Assembly: GCF_020405225.1 (NCBI RefSeq)
Contig: NZ_CP084472.1
Span: 3,658,001 to 3,722,000, forward strand
Origin: Natrinema sp. DC36
GTDB taxonomy: Archaea > Halobacteriota > Halobacteria > Halobacteriales > Natrialbaceae
Direction: 5' to 3'
Length of the DNA stretch: 64,000 nucleotides
Shown here: in pieces, positions 18,751 through 28,045 of the stretch
Numbering within the stretch: the stretch's first letter is position 1
How the letters are laid out: each line of letters opens with the position of its first letter
Notes under the pieces: generated by a model
Database searches by the model: none
Told to the model about the DNA's origin: nothing
Seen by the model: the letters and a program-made list of their open reading frames with translations, nothing else
Program-made: the position numbers and the translations under genes

Positions 18751-18803
18751 CATTCGTCACCCGGTCTTCTCGCATTTCGTTCCCGCATACTCGAGACACA
18801 GCC

Positions 18804-19724
18804 ATGTCTCCCGTTCCAGCACACGTTCCCGAGACCGTCGACGACCACCTGACTGCGATCGAACGCGAGCACGATATCGCGGTGGCGCTGGCGGTCGCTC
18901 GCGGGAGCCACGCCTGGGGGGCGGCGAGTCCCGACAGCGACTACGACGTCGGGTTCGTCTTCGCGCCGACGGATCTGCGCCGGTACGCTCACCTCGAGGG
19001 CGCTCCCGAGACGGTCGTCGCGGACCGCGGTGAGTTCGAGTATCAGGGGTGGGACGTGCGGACGTTCGCGCGCCTGCTCGCCGACTCGAACGAGGGCGCG
19101 ATCGACCTGCTGCGGAGTCCGATCCGCTACCGCCTCGCGTACGACCCCGCCGATCTCACGGCGTATATCGAACGAACGTACAACCCGATCGACCTCTATC
19201 ACACGTGGCGCGGGATCGCAACCAGCAACTATCGCAAATACGTCTCGCACCATCTGGTCAACACCGGCGACGACACGTTTCCGATCCTCGAGGCGGGAGA
19301 CGAGACATACGTCGTCGAAGCCGACGACGGAACGATGACGGTCCCGGCCGACGACGACCGTTTCAGCGAGACACAGACCAAACCGACCGTGAAGCGAAAT
19401 CTCACGATCTGTCGGGCGGCCATGTCCGCGTCCTATCTCAAAGAGACCGGCGAGCGCGGCGAACACGAGCTGCCGGCCCTCGAGTTCGAAACCTTCCTCC
19501 GCGAGCAGGCACCCGCAGTTTTCGATGCGGATCGAATCGACCGGGCTCGCGAGTTGCTCGAGCGGAAACGAGCGGGCGACGGGGAGACCGATATCGGCGA
19601 CGCCGTCGGTGCCGAATTCGCACACCCGCCGAAGGAGATCGATCCCGCAATTCACGCACGGGGCGGGCCCGACACCGAACGGCTGAACGGGTTCATCGAC
19701 GAGATTATCGCGGCCGTCCGGTAG
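18804..19724 (+). CDS. RlaP-like nucleotidyltransferase (DNA polymerase beta superfamily)
   Basis: 306 residues. The N-terminal Pol-beta-type nucleotidyltransferase motif is complete: ARGSHAWGAASPDSDYDVGF, where GS and the D-x-D carboxylates bind metal and NTP. The remainder matches the predicted nucleotidyltransferase family (COG3541/RlaP), with WDVRTFARLLADSNEGAIDL and a helical C-terminus with the LERKRAGDGE region. In some bacteria relatives sit next to RNA ligases, but no ligase gene is adjacent here. The ATG at 18804 begins MSPVPAHVPETVDDHL. The substrate is unknown. Confidence 0.82.
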   Translation: MSPVPAHVPETVDDHLTAIEREHDIAVALAVARGSHAWGAASPDSDYDVGFVFAPTDLRRYAHLEGAPETVVADRGEFEYQGWDVRTFARLLADSNEGAIDLLRSPIRYRLAYDPADLTAYIERTYNPIDLYHTWRGIATSNYRKYVSHHLVNTGDDTFPILEAGDETYVVEADDGTMTVPADDDRFSETQTKPTVKRNLTICRAAMSASYLKETGERGEHELPALEFETFLREQAPAVFDADRIDRARELLERKRAGDGETDIGDAVGAEFAHPPKEIDPAIHARGGPDTERLNGFIDEIIAAVR

Positions 19725-19750
19725 CTCGAGCCGCGTCCCGACCCCGCTTT

Positions 19751-19790
19751 CGTTTACGTGTCTCTGGTCACAAGGTGAAGATACGACGAG
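19751..19790 (+). repeat. Promoter-like 40-bp repeat, copy 3
   Basis: The most diverged copy. The TATA-like part is CGTTTACGTG, followed by the invariant TCTGGTCACAAGGT and GAAGATACGACGAG. It lies in the spacer after the nucleotidyltransferase gene, 110 bp before copy 4. No gene starts directly after it. Confidence 0.68.
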
Positions 19791-19900
19791 AGCGACGCCC
19801 CGATTCTGCCGAGAAATCCGTTCTCGAACAGCCACGGCTCGACCTATCGATCGCTCGACGATACTCGCTGTTCCTTCGCGACTCGAGCGAGCCGTCCATC

Positions 19901-19940
19901 CTTTAAGTGCTTCTGGTCACAAGGTAGAGCTACGAAGGGC
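19901..19940 (+). repeat. Promoter-like 40-bp repeat, copy 4
   Basis: CTTTAAGTGCT, TCTGGTCACAAGGT, then AGAGCTACGAAGGGC. It lies 160 nt before the RNA polymerase epsilon gene. The bases between it and the gene show no open frame. Confidence 0.72.
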
Positions 19941-20099
19941 TTCTCGCGGACTCACTCACTCGAGAGCGAAGCGACAGCGATCGACATCATTCGAGCGCCG
20001 CTGCTATCGCCCGATACCTGTTAGAAAGGCTGTTAGTCCAGGTAATCGGCCACTAAATGGAGCGAGCCTTTTTCACTCTCCCTCTCCGACCGACAGACG

Positions 20100-20870
20100 A
20101 TGCAAGACGACGGTGCCGACCCTGGTCCAGATTCCGAGCGAGCCGCGGCGGTCGCGGACGGCGTCGAGCCCGATCCCGACTCCGAGCGCCGCCTCGAGAC
20201 CCGGCCCGGCTCCGGGTCGCTCTCCCGGGCGGATGTCCAGCGAGATTCGACGGTCCGCCAGTGGGGCGTCGTCACGCCGAGCGCGACGGTTATCGGCCGC
20301 GCCGACTCCCCCGACGCGGACCTCTCCGAGAGCGTTCGTCGCCTCCACGACGAACAGCACGCGGCGACGCCGGGCTACAGCGAACGCGCTCACCACCTCG
20401 ATCGGCTGCGAACCACCCAGGCGCTGTGCAACGCCCTCGAGGTGACGCCGTGGCAGCGCGATCTGGCACTCGGCGTCATGGACGAGATCGATCTCACCGA
20501 GTTCGGCAGCCAGCGAGCGATCGAGAAGGTCGCGCTGGTGGCGATCCGCCACGTCGTCGACGTCGACCGCCAGCAGTACTTCGGGCTGGACGAGATCGAC
20601 GCCCAGACGCTTTCCGCCGACCGAATGGAGGAGCTGTTCGCCCAGTACCGCGCCCACGATATCACCGATGAGGAATCGTTCAAGCGGCTCGCGGCCGACT
20701 ACGGACTGGACACGACGAGTCTGAACCGGCTCCGCCGCGTGCTGAAATCCCAGCTCGAGGACGAGTTGCCGGCCTACGGCCGCAACCCGTACCGGGATCC
20801 GAACCTGCCGGACGTGAGGGACGCCGAGACGAACGCTGCCGACGCGGCCGCCTCCGGATCGGAGAGCTAA
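20100..20870 (+). CDS. DNA-directed RNA polymerase subunit epsilon (haloarchaeal)
   Basis: 256 residues resembling the haloarchaeal RNAP epsilon family: RQWGVVTPSATVIGRADS, then an all-helical core (about residues 100-235) with LEVTPWQRDLALGVMDEIDL and FGSQRAIEKVALVAIRHVV. The subunit was described with purified halobacterial RNA polymerase and its role is poorly understood. The core has the look of a cyclin/TFB-like helical fold (my inference). The N-terminus and C-terminus are acidic and low-complexity. It is notable that an island protein at 36.8-37.3 kb shows the same core pattern. Confidence 0.8.
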   Translation: MQDDGADPGPDSERAAAVADGVEPDPDSERRLETRPGSGSLSRADVQRDSTVRQWGVVTPSATVIGRADSPDADLSESVRRLHDEQHAATPGYSERAHHLDRLRTTQALCNALEVTPWQRDLALGVMDEIDLTEFGSQRAIEKVALVAIRHVVDVDRQQYFGLDEIDAQTLSADRMEELFAQYRAHDITDEESFKRLAADYGLDTTSLNRLRRVLKSQLEDELPAYGRNPYRDPNLPDVRDAETNAADAAASGSES

Positions 20871-21047
20871 CGGGCTGGGCTATCAACTCAGACCGGTGCT
20901 ACGCCGCAGCCACCTCTCACTGGCCCGTCGTCACCCAACCTCGAGCTATCTCCACCCCTTCTCGAGCCACATGCACTTCGTCTCGAGCCGCCTCCAGCCG
21001 ACTGCCGGTGACCCGCGACTTTTCCGTGGTGACTGCCTAGCATCGCT

Positions 21048-21701
21048 ATGGCTGACGCTGACACCGAATCGACTTCGGAGACCGCGGATCGTATCACGAT
21101 TTACGCCGACTACGTCTGCCCGTTCTGTTATCTGGGGACCCGATCGCTCGAGCAGTACCGCGAGGGCCGTGACGAGCCACTGGCCGTCGAGTGGCACCCC
21201 TTCGACCTGCGACGCGGGAAGCGGAACCCGGACGGTTCGATCGATCAGGACGTCGACGACGGCAAGGACGACGAGTACTTCGAACAGGCGAAACAGAACG
21301 TCCGCCGGCTGCAGGAGGAGTACGGCGTCGAAATGGCCCAAGAGCTGGCGATCGACGTCGACTCGTTCGATGCGCAGGTTGCCTCGTGGTACGTCAAGCA
21401 AGAGTACCCCGGGCAGTGGGCGGCGTTCGACGACTCGATCTACACGGCGCTGTGGCAGGACGGCCGCGACATCGGTGATGTCGACGTTCTGGTCGACCTC
21501 GCCGAGGCCATCGACCTGCCGGGCGACGAAATTCGCGATGCTGTCTCGGACGAGAGTCTCCGGGCGGAGCTCGAGGACCGGTTCACCGAGGCACAACAGC
21601 AGGGTATCACCGGCGTGCCGACGTTCGTTTCGGACGGCCGCGCCGCCCGCGGCTCGGTGCCGCCGGAACATCTCGAGCGGCTCGTCGAGGGCGAGCAGTA
21701 G
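21048..21701 (+). CDS. DsbA family oxidoreductase (FrnE-like)
   Basis: 217 residues of thioredoxin fold with a helical insertion. ITIYADYVCPFCYLGTRSLE carries a CPFC redox motif near residue 22, and the cis-Pro loop is ITGVPTFVSDGRAARG. FrnE/2-hydroxychromene-2-carboxylate isomerase-like proteins act as thiol oxidoreductases or glutathione-dependent isomerases. There is no signal peptide, so it should act in the cytoplasm. Its stop is 2 bp from the stop of the convergent NAD kinase gene. Confidence 0.88.
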   Translation: MADADTESTSETADRITIYADYVCPFCYLGTRSLEQYREGRDEPLAVEWHPFDLRRGKRNPDGSIDQDVDDGKDDEYFEQAKQNVRRLQEEYGVEMAQELAIDVDSFDAQVASWYVKQEYPGQWAAFDDSIYTALWQDGRDIGDVDVLVDLAEAIDLPGDEIRDAVSDESLRAELEDRFTEAQQQGITGVPTFVSDGRAARGSVPPEHLERLVEGEQ

Positions 21702-21703
21702 GG

Positions 21704-22540
21704 CTACTCGAGTTTGTCGAGCCCGTCGAAGAAGTTCGCCTGCGGGCCGACGAGCGTCACGAACTCGTCGGCGATCGAGACCGATACCGTCGCGGGCGGC
21801 TCGAGCCGCCGTCGGTTGCGCCCGTCGCTGATCGCGTAGGCGGTGTCGGTCCCGGAGACGGTGAGCGTGAGTTCAGTGTCCGGTTCGACGACCAGCGGCG
21901 GCATCGACTCGGTCGCGGCCATCTGCGTGACGACGAGCGCGTCGGCCGACGGGTGAACCAGCGGGCCGCCCTCGCTGAGGTTGTAGGCGGTCGAGCCCGT
22001 CGGCGTGGCCACGAGGACGCCGTCCGCGTGGCTCTCGGTGTAGCGCTGGCCGTCGACGGTGATCTCGATGGTTGCCCCGCCGCCGTGGCCCCGCCGATGG
22101 CCGTGAACGACGACCTCGTTGAGCGCGGGTTCGAGCGTCCAGTCCTCGTCGACGCCGGTCGCCTGCAGCCGCGCCAGTTCGCGGCCCTCGACGGTGCCCG
22201 TCTCCGAGAGTTCGGTGACGAGCGCGGTGACGACCGCGAGCGCGTCGGCGGGGGCGACGGCGTTGAGAAAGCCGACTTCGCCGAGGTTGACCCCGATGAT
22301 CGGCGCGGGACTGACTTCGCGCGCGACGAACAGCAACGTTCCGTCGCCGCCGATGCTCACGACGAGATCGCGACTCGCCATCCCGGCGACCGGGACGGCG
22401 GCCGCCGCGATCGCCCCGCCGGTCGCCTCGTCGACGACGGCGCTCGCGCCCGTCTCCTCGAGGGCGTCGACGAGGCTCGCGGCGAGTTCCTGTGCACGCT
22501 CGTTGTCGCGTTGGGCGACGATTCCGACGTCGACGTCCAT
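21704..22540 (-). CDS. nadK: NAD(+)/NADH kinase
   Basis: 278 residues; phosphorylates NAD to NADP. Motifs are VVSIGGDGTLLFVAREV (GGDG, catalytic Asp), IIGVNLGEVGFLNAV, and the NAD-binding ATPTGSTAYNLSEGGPLVHP. Length fits the family. The ATG at 22540 starts MDVDVGIVAQRDNERAQELA. It diverges from the KaiC-like gene. Confidence 0.95.
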   Translation of the reverse strand: MDVDVGIVAQRDNERAQELAASLVDALEETGASAVVDEATGGAIAAAAVPVAGMASRDLVVSIGGDGTLLFVAREVSPAPIIGVNLGEVGFLNAVAPADALAVVTALVTELSETGTVEGRELARLQATGVDEDWTLEPALNEVVVHGHRRGHGGGATIEITVDGQRYTESHADGVLVATPTGSTAYNLSEGGPLVHPSADALVVTQMAATESMPPLVVEPDTELTLTVSGTDTAYAISDGRNRRRLEPPATVSVSIADEFVTLVGPQANFFDGLDKLE

Positions 22541-22783
22541 CGTCCGCGGCTAGCCCCCCCGTCGTCAAAAAGCCACGCTTGTCCCGTCGACGGCAACAAG
22601 CTTAATCCGGGTGGAACGAATCCGGTCACGTGAACGCCCGCGACGACCACGTCGCAGTGTCCAGTATGGCAGCCGTCTACTCGAGTACTCCCGTCGCGTC
22701 GCCGTCGATCCCAGCGGTCGGCCAGTTTGCGGTCCCCGTCGGCCGCCCCTGCCCGTTCCGGCGACGGCCAGCAGGTGGTCCCC

Positions 22784-23965
22784 GTGAGTGACGACGTCAC
22801 GGACTGGTTCGACCGAGCACTCGAGGGCGAGGACGACGGCGACGGATCCGAGTCGGAGCCGGACGCCGCCGATCTCGAGGACGACGACGCAAACGATCGT
22901 CTCGACGACACCGATAAGGCCGTCCGTGACGACCGTTCCGAGTCGCTCGCATCGGGCGACGGCGACCGGGCTCGGCCGGAAGACGACCAGCGTGACCCGC
23001 AGGGCGACGCATTCTCCGTCGCGGACGAGCCGCCGAGTCCCATCGACGACGATTCGGCCCGGAATCGAACGCCGGATGCGGATGACGCGGCGGACGGCGA
23101 CTCCCTGTTCGAGGAGGACTTCGGCTCGGCGTTACAGGACATCGAGGCGTCGGAGCCGGCTGCCGTCGGTGACGACGGCGACGCGGCGGCCGATCTCGAG
23201 GGATTCGATGATCTCGACTTCGTCCTGGGAAGCGACGAACCGGACTTCGACGAGGAACTCGATTCGGAACTCCCCCGAATCGACCTCGGCATCGACGGGC
23301 TCGATCAGATGATTCAGGGCGGCGTTCCCGAGCGCTCGCTCCTCGTTGCGATGGGCGGTGCCGGGACCGGCAAGACGACCTTCGGGCTCCAGTTTATCAC
23401 CCACGCCCTCGAGCGGGACGAACGGGCCGTGTTCATCACGTTAGAGGAGAGCCGTGACCGGGTCATCAATAGCGCGACCGAGAAGGGGTACGCCTTCGAC
23501 GAGTACGTCGCCGACGGTCAGCTCGCCGTGGTCGACGTCGACCCCATCGAGATGGCCAACAGCCTGGCGTCGATCCGCAACGAACTCCCCGCGCTCGTCG
23601 AGGAGTTCGGCGCCTCGCGGCTCGTTCTGGATTCGGTCTCCTTACTCGAGATGATGTACGAAGACCGGGCGAAACGCCGAAACGAAATATACGATTTCGC
23701 CCGAAGCTTGAAGGGGGCGGGGGTCACCGCGTTGTTGACCAGCGAGGCGTCTTCGGAGACCGCCTACGCCTCGCGGTACGGGATCGTCGAGTATCTCACG
23801 GATGCCGTCTTCGTCCTGCAGTACATCCGACCGGATGACTTCCGCGAGACGCGAATGGCGATCGAGATTCAGAAGATCCGCGATGCGAATCACTCCCGTG
23901 AGAAGAAGCCGTACGAGATCACGAGCGAGGGGATATCGGTCTATCAGCAGGCGAATCTGTTTTAG
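22784..23965 (+). CDS. KaiC/RAD55-type ATPase with long acidic N-terminal extension
   Basis: 393 residues starting with GTG at 22784. Residues 1 to about 165 are an acidic Asp/Glu/Ser-rich low-complexity region without obvious fold. Residues about 170-393 form a RecA-like KaiC domain with Walker A GGAGTGKTTFGLQF, the acidic patch TLEESRDRVI, Walker B LVLDSVSLLEMM, and a C-terminal YEITSEGISVYQQANLF. Single-domain KaiC-like ATPases in archaea act in signalling and regulation, and the target here is unknown. The amphi-Trp gene follows 128 bp downstream. Confidence 0.85.
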   Translation: MSDDVTDWFDRALEGEDDGDGSESEPDAADLEDDDANDRLDDTDKAVRDDRSESLASGDGDRARPEDDQRDPQGDAFSVADEPPSPIDDDSARNRTPDADDAADGDSLFEEDFGSALQDIEASEPAAVGDDGDAAADLEGFDDLDFVLGSDEPDFDEELDSELPRIDLGIDGLDQMIQGGVPERSLLVAMGGAGTGKTTFGLQFITHALERDERAVFITLEESRDRVINSATEKGYAFDEYVADGQLAVVDVDPIEMANSLASIRNELPALVEEFGASRLVLDSVSLLEMMYEDRAKRRNEIYDFARSLKGAGVTALLTSEASSETAYASRYGIVEYLTDAVFVLQYIRPDDFRETRMAIEIQKIRDANHSREKKPYEITSEGISVYQQANLF

Positions 23966-24093
23966 CGGTCGATTCGGTGTCGGTTTCTCGCAGTGCTATA
24001 GTGACCTGTTACAGCGGCGGTCGAGCCGGTAACAGCGAATTAGGACGCCGTTCGATGCCCATACTTTTGCGGACACGACCGCCATATTGGCGC

Positions 24094-24333
24094 ATGGCGC
24101 AACGGACGACCGCCGACGAAACACTGCCGCGAGAGGAACTCGCCGCGTACTTCACGGACCTCGCAGCGGAGTTCGAGCAGGGCGACGAGGAGATTACCGT
24201 CCCCGTCGGGAACAAGAACGTGTCGCTCGATCCACCACAGAACATCGACCTCTCAGTCGAAGTGGTCGAACGATCGTCGATGCTCCGCGGGAATCGTGAG
24301 ACGGTCGAGATCGAACTCAGCTGGAAACCCTAA
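24094..24333 (+). CDS. Amphi-Trp domain protein
   Basis: 79 residues with the complete family pattern: LPREELAAYFTDLAAEFEQG, EITVPVGNKNVSLDPP, SVEVVERSS and the terminal ETVEIELSWKP. This small haloarchaeal domain has no established function. A TATA-like AT stretch precedes the ATG, and the stop is followed after one base by the ATG of the next membrane gene, so the two are probably co-transcribed. Confidence 0.85.
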   Translation: MAQRTTADETLPREELAAYFTDLAAEFEQGDEEITVPVGNKNVSLDPPQNIDLSVEVVERSSMLRGNRETVEIELSWKP

Positions 24334-24334
24334 T

Positions 24335-24697
24335 ATGGCCGCCGCGGACTCAATCCTGATCTTCGTGCTGAGCTTGCTCGTGGGAACGATCGGTATCCTC
24401 GCGGGCGCACGGCTGGTGTTAGACCGAGAGGCGAGCTTCGTGAACGCGGCGGTGACGGCGCTGATCGGCGCGGTCGCGTGGGCCGTCACGAGCTTCTTCG
24501 TCGGCTGGGTTCCCCTGCTTGGTATCCTGTTGATGTTGATCGTCTGGGTCGCCGTCATCAACTGGCGCTACCCCGGCGGCTGGGGCTCCGCCGTCGCGAT
24601 CGGCTTCGTCGCCTGGATCGTCGCGGTCGGAATCGTCTACCTGTTCGCGGTGGTCGGTTTCGTCACTCCCGACGTGCTCGGTATTCCCGGTATCTAG
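24335..24697 (+). CDS. Small membrane protein, function unknown
   Basis: 120 residues with four predicted membrane helices (about 5-27, 38-58, 58-78 and 88-112) and short loops (LVLDREASFVNAAVTALIGA; INWRYPGGWGSAVAIGFVAW). The ATG directly follows the amphi-Trp stop. No recognised domain, though the pattern is shared by small conserved haloarchaeal membrane proteins. Confidence 0.7.
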   Translation: MAAADSILIFVLSLLVGTIGILAGARLVLDREASFVNAAVTALIGAVAWAVTSFFVGWVPLLGILLMLIVWVAVINWRYPGGWGSAVAIGFVAWIVAVGIVYLFAVVGFVTPDVLGIPGI

Positions 24698-24771
24698 CCC
24701 GATCGTTCCCGCCATCGGGGAGGGAGGGAAACCCCTTTTTCCGTCCGCGCGAGAGGGTAGCGCAGAGATCG

Positions 24772-25206
24772 ATGTACGAGACGATTCTGTTCCCCACCGA
24801 CGGCAGCGACCACGCGGCGACCGTTGCGGCGCACGCGATCGACGTCGCGGCCACGAGAAACGCGACCCTACACGTCCTCTCGGTCGTCGACGACCGCGCC
24901 TTTCTCGTCCTCGATGACGAGCGCGTCGCGCACGTCCGCGACGACCTCGAGGCGACGGCCCGCGAGGCGATCGACGACGCCGTGACGCGGGCCACGGCGA
25001 GCGACGTCGAGACGGAGACGGCGGTCGATACGGGTAATCCGGCTGAGTGCATCGTCGACTACGCCGCGGCCACCGACGTCGATCTGATCGTGATGGGAAC
25101 CAGCGGAGACGAGTACGAACAGAACGTCGTCGGGAGCGTCTCACAGCGCGTCGTCCGCGAGGCTCTCGTCCCCGTTACTACCGTCGGTCCCACCGTAGAC
25201 ACCTGA
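24772..25206 (+). CDS. Universal stress protein (UspA family)
   Basis: 144 residues, one Usp domain. It starts MYETILFPTDGSDHA. The C-terminal ATP-binding pattern is close to canonical (DVDLIVMGTSGDEYEQNVVG followed by SVSQRVVREALVPVTTV), so nucleotide binding is plausible. Haloarchaea carry many such proteins, mostly of unknown specific role. It lies 74 bp after the small membrane gene. Confidence 0.93.
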   Translation: MYETILFPTDGSDHAATVAAHAIDVAATRNATLHVLSVVDDRAFLVLDDERVAHVRDDLEATAREAIDDAVTRATASDVETETAVDTGNPAECIVDYAAATDVDLIVMGTSGDEYEQNVVGSVSQRVVREALVPVTTVGPTVDT

Positions 25207-25364
25207 TTTCGGCACGGAGACTCACAACAGAACCGGACGGCGGACCTGCGTCCCCTGACGTGGCTCTCGAGCACTGCTGATTCGACTGGAACGGTCGCTC
25301 CCCGACACCCCATCGGGTCGATTACATACGGTTTGATATGGGTCCCGTGGCTAGTACCGACGAA

Positions 25365-26918
25365 ATGCGCCGATCGCTCGTGATCGCGGCCGTGTTACTC
25401 GCCCTTTCGTTCGTGCTCGTCGGCGGCCCCTCGATGTTGCTGTCGCTGTCGACCGGCCAGCTCACGGCCGAGGATCCGGCCCCGAAGAAGCCGACTCCCG
25501 AGGTCGTCTCGTTCGATGACTCCGAGAGCGGGTTCTGGGAGTATCTCAGTCCGCGGGAGGGGTTCCAGAAGCGCAGTCCGATCAACGTGATCGTCCGCGG
25601 TGACGTCGACGATATCGAACGAATACTGACCGAATCGGGCGGCGGCGACTGGTCGGAAATCAACGAATCGGAGGAAGAGGCGGTGCCGGATACGTACGCA
25701 CTGACCGGTGGTGAAAACGTCTCTGAGAACGAGACCGATTCGGCCGCCGACGCGACGAACGATTCGGCCACCAATACGACCGCCGACGCGACGAACGATT
25801 CGGCCACCAATACGACCGCCAACGCGACGAACGATTCGGCCACCAATACGACCGCCAACGCGACGAACGATTCGGCCGACAATACGACCGCAGACGAACC
25901 GCCAGCGGACGAACGGCGTGGACGAATCCCCTCTCTCAACTGGGGTGAGGCCGACGGCGGCGTCCGCTACGCCTACATCGACCCCGGCCCGAACGAGAGC
26001 GGCTACTGGACGACCGAGACGCTCCAGCTCGAGGACGGCAATTACTACGGACAGCGATATCACATCCGGCTCTACGAGAGTCCCAACGAGGACGACGACT
26101 GGGTCGCCATGCAGACGCACTCCGAACACTTCGACTGGTTCACGTTGCAACACCGCGTTCACGGGTCCCAGTCCGCCCAGCGAAAAGTCGAGTCCAACTT
26201 CATGGCTCACCCGCAAGTAGACGTTCAGGACGACGTCAGCCGCATCTACCTCGATAACGGCAACTCCTCCGACGCAGACGGTTGGGCTACCCTCGTCGAA
26301 CTCGCCGGATTCCTCGTCATCCCCACGCTGGTCGGCATACGGTCCGGTAGGCGCGCCGCCGACGCTGCGAGCGACGCCGGCCGGTCTGCCGAACAGGTCC
26401 GCCAGCGGACGCCCGACGCCATCGACGATCACCTGACCGACGTCGACCGCCGGCGGATCGCCGCCGCCTACGATCGCGTCGAGGTCGGCCATCTCCTCCT
26501 CGTCGTCGCCGTCGTCGCGCTGTACCTCGGCGTCCGGGCGGCCGGCATCTTCCTCGAGCACCGCGCCGAGTTCCTCACGCCCCACCAGATCGCCGCGCTG
26601 CTCTATCCGGTGATCGGCATTGGCATCCCGGTGGCCACCTACCTGATCGCACGCGGGCTCACGCGCCGACTCGACGCCGCCGTCGTCGCCGCGGGCTCGC
26701 TCGCGGTCGCGGTCTGGCTCGACTACGGCATGCTCGGCGTCGACGCGCTCCCCCTCGAGGTCGTCGTCCAGCGCATGCTCGTCGTCGTCGCGCTCGGCCT
26801 GATCGCCGGCGGCGCGGCCAAACGCGCGGCTCGCGACTCGAAGTTCAACGACATGCTGCTGGTCGGGACCGCGATGTGGCTGTTGGTACTGGTCGGAACG
26901 CTGTTCGGCTACCTCTGA
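25365..26918 (+). CDS. Polytopic membrane protein with sequon-rich extracellular repeat
   Basis: 517 residues from the ATG at 25365 (an in-frame ATG at 25338 is possible). Order: an N-terminal anchor (about 2-24); an extracellular region with four tandem 12-residue repeats of the type DATNDSATNTTA; a folded domain of unknown type (about 185-300; NYYGQRYHIRLYESPNEDDD); a hydrophobic segment; then a C-terminal block of four or five helices from about residue 370. Each repeat unit holds two or three N-x-S/T sequons, so heavy N-glycosylation of a flexible stalk is likely. Function is unknown. Confidence 0.72.
   Translation: MRRSLVIAAVLLALSFVLVGGPSMLLSLSTGQLTAEDPAPKKPTPEVVSFDDSESGFWEYLSPREGFQKRSPINVIVRGDVDDIERILTESGGGDWSEINESEEEAVPDTYALTGGENVSENETDSAADATNDSATNTTADATNDSATNTTANATNDSATNTTANATNDSADNTTADEPPADERRGRIPSLNWGEADGGVRYAYIDPGPNESGYWTTETLQLEDGNYYGQRYHIRLYESPNEDDDWVAMQTHSEHFDWFTLQHRVHGSQSAQRKVESNFMAHPQVDVQDDVSRIYLDNGNSSDADGWATLVELAGFLVIPTLVGIRSGRRAADAASDAGRSAEQVRQRTPDAIDDHLTDVDRRRIAAAYDRVEVGHLLLVVAVVALYLGVRAAGIFLEHRAEFLTPHQIAALLYPVIGIGIPVATYLIARGLTRRLDAAVVAAGSLAVAVWLDYGMLGVDALPLEVVVQRMLVVVALGLIAGGAAKRAARDSKFNDMLLVGTAMWLLVLVGTLFGYL
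25749..25892 (+). repeat. Four tandem 36-bp repeats inside the membrane-protein gene
   Basis: Units begin at 25749, 25785, 25821 and 25857. Units 1 and 2 are identical, unit 3 differs in its first base, and unit 4 has a few more changes. They are in frame and encode the 12-residue sequon repeats. Length variation by slippage between strains would be expected. Confidence 0.93.
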
Positions 26919-27079
26919 AATCTTTCATCGTTCGGAAACGAGGTATTCGAACCCGAAAACGCGGCTGAAACGCTGCGTAATATCGATTTACCGTCGAAAC
27001 AGGACCTGATCGACTGACTTCGAGGGTGACTCTATGGTGGCGAGTCCTTAAGTCGTTGCAACATCGTTATCTACACGAA

Positions 27080-28045
27080 ATGGCTAGCCCACCCCGCCAA
27101 CGCGAACGAGAACCTGAAACGACAGAAAAAGAACAGGAACCGGAGCGTGAGCGGGTGTGTGACGAGTGTAACGGAGGGACACTCGTCAAGAGCGAGGATC
27201 AGGGCGAACTCGTCTGCGATCAATGTGGCCTGATCGTCGAAGGAACGAATATCGATCATGGACCGGAGTGGCGCGCGTTCAATCACTCCGAACGGCAGAA
27301 CAAGTCCCGCGTCGGCGCGCCGACGACCCAGACGATGCACGACAAGGGGCTGACGACCTCGATCGACTGGAAAAATCAGGACGCCTACGGCCGCTCTATT
27401 TCTTCGGACAAGCGCAACCAGATGCGCCGCCTGCGCAAGTGGCAGGAACGAATCCGCACCAAAGACGCCGGCGAGCGAAACCTGCAGTTCGCACTCTCCG
27501 AAACCGACCGGATGGCCTCCTCGCTGGGGATCCCCCGCTCGGTCCGCGAGGTCGCCTGCGTCATGTACCGGCGCGCGCTCGACGAAGACCTCATCCGCGG
27601 GCGCTCGATCGAGGGCGTCGCGACCAGCACGCTCTACGCCGCCTGCCGCATGGAGGGTATCCCACGCTCGCTCGAGGAGGTCGCCGCCGTCTCCCGCGTC
27701 GAGCGCAAGGAGATCGGCCGCACCTATCGGTACGTCGCCCAGGAACTCGGCCTCGAGATGGAGCCGGTCAACCCGAAGAAGTACGTGCCGCGCTTTTGCT
27801 CCGAACTCGAACTCTCCGAGGAGGTACAGGTGAAAGCCAACGAGATCATCGATACGACGACCGAGAAGGGGCTTCTCTCGGGCAAGTCGCCAACGGGCTA
27901 CGCCGCCGCCGCGATCTACGCCGCGTCACTGCTCTGTAACGAGAAGAAGACCCAGCGCGAGGTGTCGGACGTCGCGCAGGTGACCGAAGTGACGATCCGA
28001 AATCGGTACCAGGAGCAGATCGAAGCGATGGGAATTCACGAGTAA
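27080..28045 (+). CDS. tfb: Transcription initiation factor TFB
   Basis: 321 residues. The N-terminal zinc ribbon has C27, C30, C46 and C49 (CDECN...CDQCG). It is followed by the B-finger/linker ([19 protein letters not shown]) and two cyclin-like repeats (about 125-215 and 220-310), ending in a helix-turn-helix with BRE-binding character ([20 protein letters not shown]). TFB binds TBP and the BRE and recruits RNA polymerase. Haloarchaea have several TFB paralogues, so which one this is cannot be told. The ATG at 27080 is preceded by CTTAAGT about 30 nt upstream. Confidence 0.96.
   Translation: MASPPRQREREPETTEKEQEPERERVCDECNGGTLVKSEDQGELVCDQCGLIVEGTNIDHGPEWRAFNHSERQNKSRVGAPTTQTMHDKGLTTSIDWKNQDAYGRSISSDKRNQMRRLRKWQERIRTKDAGERNLQFALSETDRMASSLGIPRSVREVACVMYRRALDEDLIRGRSIEGVATSTLYAACRMEGIPRSLEEVAAVSRVERKEIGRTYRYVAQELGLEMEPVNPKKYVPRFCSELELSEEVQVKANEIIDTTTEKGLLSGKSPTGYAAAAIYAASLLCNEKKTQREVSDVAQVTEVTIRNRYQEQIEAMGIHE

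Noticed and set aside
22629-22790. Short frame (53 codons from GTG) overlapping the start of the KaiC-like gene
   Set aside because: The GTGA-type overlap is tempting, but the protein has a Pro/Arg-rich low-complexity end and no known family. It is more likely part of the leader.
25749-25892. Possible CRISPR array because of regular 36-bp units
   Set aside because: The units are directly adjacent with no spacers, stay in frame and encode a protein repeat.
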